NCBI RefSeq assembly: GCF_000423865.1
Contig: NZ_AUIU01000014.1
Location: 156,939 to 220,938 of the forward strand
Reading direction: 5' to 3'
Origin: Thermodesulfovibrio thiophilus DSM 17215
Lineage (GTDB): Bacteria > Nitrospirota > Thermodesulfovibrionia > Thermodesulfovibrionales > Thermodesulfovibrionaceae
Length of the DNA stretch: 64,000 bases
Below are positions 61,816-64,000 of the stretch, one piece after another (the stretch's first letter is position 1; each line of letters begins with the position of its first letter). The notes under the pieces are model-generated. The model did no database searches. It was not told where the DNA came from and worked only from the letters and a program-made list of their open reading frames with translations. Made by a program: the position numbers and the translations under genes.

Positions 61816-62100
61816 TTAACTCATATTTTTCTTAATTATCTTCTTTAATTGTTCAGAAGCTCTAAAACTCACAACCTTTCTTGGTTTAATTTCAACGGTC
61901 TGCATGGTTTTTGGATTTCTACCTATCCTGCTTCCCTTTTTTCTGACTGTAAAAACACCAAATCCTGATATTTTCACCACTTCTTCTTCTACTAAAGCTT
62001 CCTTCATTGTTTCAAAAACAGTCTCCACTATTTTTTGTATCTCTGTTTTTGGTAACCCGACTCTTTCAAAGATAAAATTCACAAGATCTGCTTTTGTCAT
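61816..62100 (-). CDS. ihfA: Integration host factor alpha / HU-family protein
   Basis: 94 residues from the ATG at 62100 (MTKADLVNFIFERVGLPKTE) with GGAGGAAG upstream; an earlier ATG in frame would add nine residues without family match. HU/IHF fold: VVKISGFGVFTVRKKGSRIGRNPKT with the DNA-intercalating Pro-containing arm (RNPKTMQTVEIKPRKVVSFRAS). The GFGVF and RIGRNPKT features favour IhfA over HU. IHF bends DNA and commonly assists sigma-54 promoters such as the one proposed before fdhA. One base separates it from merR. Confidence 0.9.
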   Translation of the reverse strand: MTKADLVNFIFERVGLPKTEIQKIVETVFETMKEALVEEEVVKISGFGVFTVRKKGSRIGRNPKTMQTVEIKPRKVVSFRASEQLKKIIKKNMS

Positions 62101-62132
62101 TTCTTCCTCCTTCACATAACAATTCATTGAAT

Positions 62133-62161
62133 TTTATCTTATTTTATTGCAATATTGTCAA
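62133..62161 (-). promoter_or_regulatory. Sigma-70 promoter of ihfA
   Basis: On the minus strand TTGACA (62156-62161), 17-base spacer, GATAAA (62133-62138), 33 bases before the ihfA ATG. It is back to back with the htpX promoter. Confidence 0.55.
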
Positions 62162-62172
62162 GCTTAAGTTCT

Positions 62173-62201
62173 TTGACTTATCTTGATTTTTTATGTTAAT
62201 T
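62173..62201 (+). promoter_or_regulatory. Sigma-70 promoter of htpX
   Basis: TTGACT (62173-62178), 17-base spacer, TTAATT (62196-62201), 34 bases before the ATG at 62235, with AAAGGAGGGAG as ribosome site. The -10 is imperfect. Confidence 0.5.
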
Positions 62202-62234
62202 TTTTAAGAGATAAACGAAGAAAGGAGGGAGATT

Positions 62235-63092
62235 ATGCATACATTGAAGACAATGGTTTTAATGGTTTTTCTGACAGTTTTCTTTATATTTGTTGGCTCA
62301 TTAATCGGTGGTAAGCAGGGTGCTACATTTGCTTTAATAATTGCTCTGGGTATGAACTTTTTCGCCTACTTTTTCAGTCATAAGATAGTACTTTCTATGT
62401 ATAGAGCAAAAGAGATTACCGAGGCAGAGGCTCCAGAGTTATATAGTATTATAAGAAGACTCACACAGAAAGCAGGACTGCCAATGCCAAAGGTGTATAT
62501 AATAGATTCTGATCAACCAAATGCCTTTGCCACTGGCAGGTCACCAAAGCATGGTGTTGTTGCTGTTACAACTGGAATTATGAGAATTCTTTCCATGGAA
62601 GAACTTTCCGGTGTCATAGGACATGAACTCGCTCATATAAAACACCGAGACATACTTATTAGCACAATTGCTGCAACATTTGCTGGTGCTATATCATATC
62701 TTGCTCAAATGGCTCAATGGGCATTAATTTTTGGCGGAGGAAGACACGATGACGACGAGGGCGGAGGACATCCTATAGTTGCCCTTCTTATGATGATAAT
62801 TGCACCTCTAGTGGCAATGATTATCCAACTTGCTATAAGCAGATCAAGAGAATATGCTGCAGATGAAGAAGGAGCATCAATTGCTGGAAATCCATTATAT
62901 CTAGCAAATGCTTTAAAAAAACTGCACTATGCATCACAGGCAATACCCATGAATGCAAATCCTGGAACAGCTCATCTTTTTATTGTTAATCCTCTTTCCG
63001 GTAAAAGTTTAATGAAACTTTTCAGCACTCATCCTCCAATTGAAGAAAGAGTTGCTCGTCTTGAAGCAATGGCAAGAAGCAGGAGGTACTAA
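62235..63092 (+). CDS. htpX: Membrane zinc protease HtpX
   Basis: 285 residues. Two N-terminal helices ([34 protein letters not shown]), then the M48 zinc site [16 protein letters not shown] (HExxH) with the third ligand Glu in [13 protein letters not shown], and two further helices around [34 protein letters not shown] is the family substrate strand. It degrades misfolded membrane proteins at the cytoplasmic face. Overlaps purE by one base. Confidence 0.96.
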   Translation: MHTLKTMVLMVFLTVFFIFVGSLIGGKQGATFALIIALGMNFFAYFFSHKIVLSMYRAKEITEAEAPELYSIIRRLTQKAGLPMPKVYIIDSDQPNAFATGRSPKHGVVAVTTGIMRILSMEELSGVIGHELAHIKHRDILISTIAATFAGAISYLAQMAQWALIFGGGRHDDDEGGGHPIVALLMMIIAPLVAMIIQLAISRSREYAADEEGASIAGNPLYLANALKKLHYASQAIPMNANPGTAHLFIVNPLSGKSLMKLFSTHPPIEERVARLEAMARSRRY

Positions 63093-63583
63093 TGGCAAAA
63101 GTTTTAATTCTCCTGGGAAGTGATAGTGATTTTGAGATAATGAAAAAAACAACAAAAGTTTTTAAAGAGATGGATATCACTTTTGAAATTGATGTTTGTT
63201 CTGCTCATAGAACTCCTGATAGAGCAAGAAAATATGCGGAAGAATCTGAAACTCAGGGGATTGAAATAATTATTGCTGCTGCCGGAATGGCAGCACATCT
63301 GGCTGGTTTTATAGCTGCTCATACTGTGATTCCTGTTATTGGTGTTCCTGTAGCAAGTGGTGCACTAAATGGAGTTGATGCTTTACTTTCAACAGTCCAG
63401 ATGCCTCCCGGAATTCCAGTAGCTACTGTAGGAGTAAATGGAGCAGAAAATGCTGCTTATCTTGCATGTGAGATTCTTTCTATAAAATATCCTGAAATAA
63501 GAGATAAATTGAAACAGAAGCGAATTGAAATGCATAATAAAGTTCTTGAAAAATCAAATAAAATAAAGAAAGAAGTTCTTTAA
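63092..63583 (+). CDS. purE: N5-carboxyaminoimidazole ribonucleotide mutase PurE
   Basis: 163 residues, class I PurE. LLGSDSDFEIMKK (substrate phosphate loop), VCSAHRTPDRARKYAEE with the catalytic His, AAAGMAAHLAGFIAAHTV, and PVIGVPVASGALNGVDALLSTVQMPPG. It moves the carboxyl group of N5-CAIR to C4 to give CAIR, the step after AIR carboxylation in purine synthesis. No purK follows: the next DNA is the end of an insertion sequence, so purK may lie elsewhere or may have been separated by it. Confidence 0.97.
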   Translation: MAKVLILLGSDSDFEIMKKTTKVFKEMDITFEIDVCSAHRTPDRARKYAEESETQGIEIIIAAAGMAAHLAGFIAAHTVIPVIGVPVASGALNGVDALLSTVQMPPGIPVATVGVNGAENAAYLACEILSIKYPEIRDKLKQKRIEMHNKVLEKSNKIKKEVL

Positions 63584-63754
63584 AAGCCTCTCATTAAAAC
63601 CATCAAAAGTTATTTAAACTGAAGAAGAATAATTATATCCCAAATCCAGCGATAACTTCTATTTGAATTATTTCTAATGTTCTTCAAATCAGATATACAC
63701 AAGGTTTTGGATATCATGTAAAATATCTTTAAAGTTATCACCTGGAGGGTGAAG

Positions 63755-64000
63755 ATGAAGAAGATCAAAAAGATTAACACCGCCAAGAGAGTCAAGATAA
63801 TTCTTGAGCAAGACGAAACTCTCGTCAGTCATGGCGGGGGAATCCTCATAGACGAATTTATCCACAGGCTTGGACTGGCAGAGATGATTGATTCCACAGT
63901 CAGGGTCAAAGAAAGAGAGCGTGGATACAGGGAGTCTGAGGCAGTACTGGGACTGGCAGTGAGCATGATAACAGGAGGAGGCTGTCTTGATGATCTTGTA
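63755..64000 (+). mobile_element. IS1380-type transposase, N-terminal part (cut by window end)
   Basis: 82 residues visible of a protein expected near 430-480. The opening (KRVKIILEQDETLVSHGGGI, LIDEFIHRLGLAEMIDSTVR, GYRESEAVLGLAVSMITGGG) matches the N-terminus of IS1380-family DDE transposases. A GGAGGGTG site precedes the ATG. Base composition rises to around half GC, against roughly a third in the neighbours, so arrival from another host is likely. The left terminal repeat must lie in 63584-63754 but was not identified. Confidence 0.85.

Overview
The window is a 64 kb, AT-rich bacterial chromosome segment that is densely coding. It looks like a thermophilic or anaerobic respirer, most plausibly a Nitrospirota bacterium related to Thermodesulfovibrio. 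This is inference from gene content: a selenocysteine formate dehydrogenase with a sigma-54 regulatory pair, System II cytochrome c maturation, a 17-haem cytochrome with a b-type cytochrome and a tetrahaem c3, and Gram-negative envelope systems (Mla, Lol, TolC, porin). No rRNA or other decisive marker is present.

Layout. 1-2943: end of a surface-polysaccharide cluster (glycosyltransferases, methyltransferase fragment, flippase). 3079-7676: tilS, a degenerate HtrA-like PDZ protein, hemW and a radical SAM/SPASM protein. 7729-14351 (minus): two-component pair, then a sigma-54-type promoter, a structured leader with a terminator, and fdhA (in-frame UGA as Sec, with a SECIS-like hairpin) and fdhB. 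14348-24562 (minus): purM, nadC, a small repeat-rich protein, valS, a degenerate receiver protein, and an Mla-type lipid transport operon (mlaE, mlaF, mlaD, a TolC-like gene, mlaC) split by about 600 bp of repeats.

22500-31110 is the accessory zone. It carries at least a dozen copies of a REPIN-like unit: two imperfect hairpin arms of about 27 nt in inverted orientation around a short spacer. In two places the spacer is replaced by an identical 291-bp GIY-YIG nuclease gene. This suggests an autonomous GIY-YIG element with short non-autonomous derivatives, analogous to but distinct from RAYT/REPIN. An MFS transporter and a porin flanked by a 16-bp inverted repeat also lie here.

31163-44907 (minus) is housekeeping: rnr, rodZ-like, recR, ybaB, dnaX, the SRP RNA gene (overlapped by the end of topA), topA, dprA, argG, tsaD and the resB/ccsA pair. 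45120-48681 (plus) is a thioredoxin-like protein and the multihaem cytochrome operon, which could take electrons from FdhAB. 48753-51633 holds a decayed SDR gene, a DJ-1 protein, a methyltransferase and a parvulin lipoprotein. 51634-57596 (minus) is an unusual translation/membrane-insertion cluster: thrS (probable AUU start), infC (probable AUA start), rpmI, rpmH, yidD, yidC, mnmE, with neither rplT nor rnpA at their usual places. 57722-62100 (minus) has Lol genes, lysS, tRNA-Pro(GGG), a MerR regulator and ihfA. 62235-63583 (plus) is htpX and purE. The window ends inside an IS1380-type transposase with clearly higher GC.

All calls come from reading the sequence; no database search was run.
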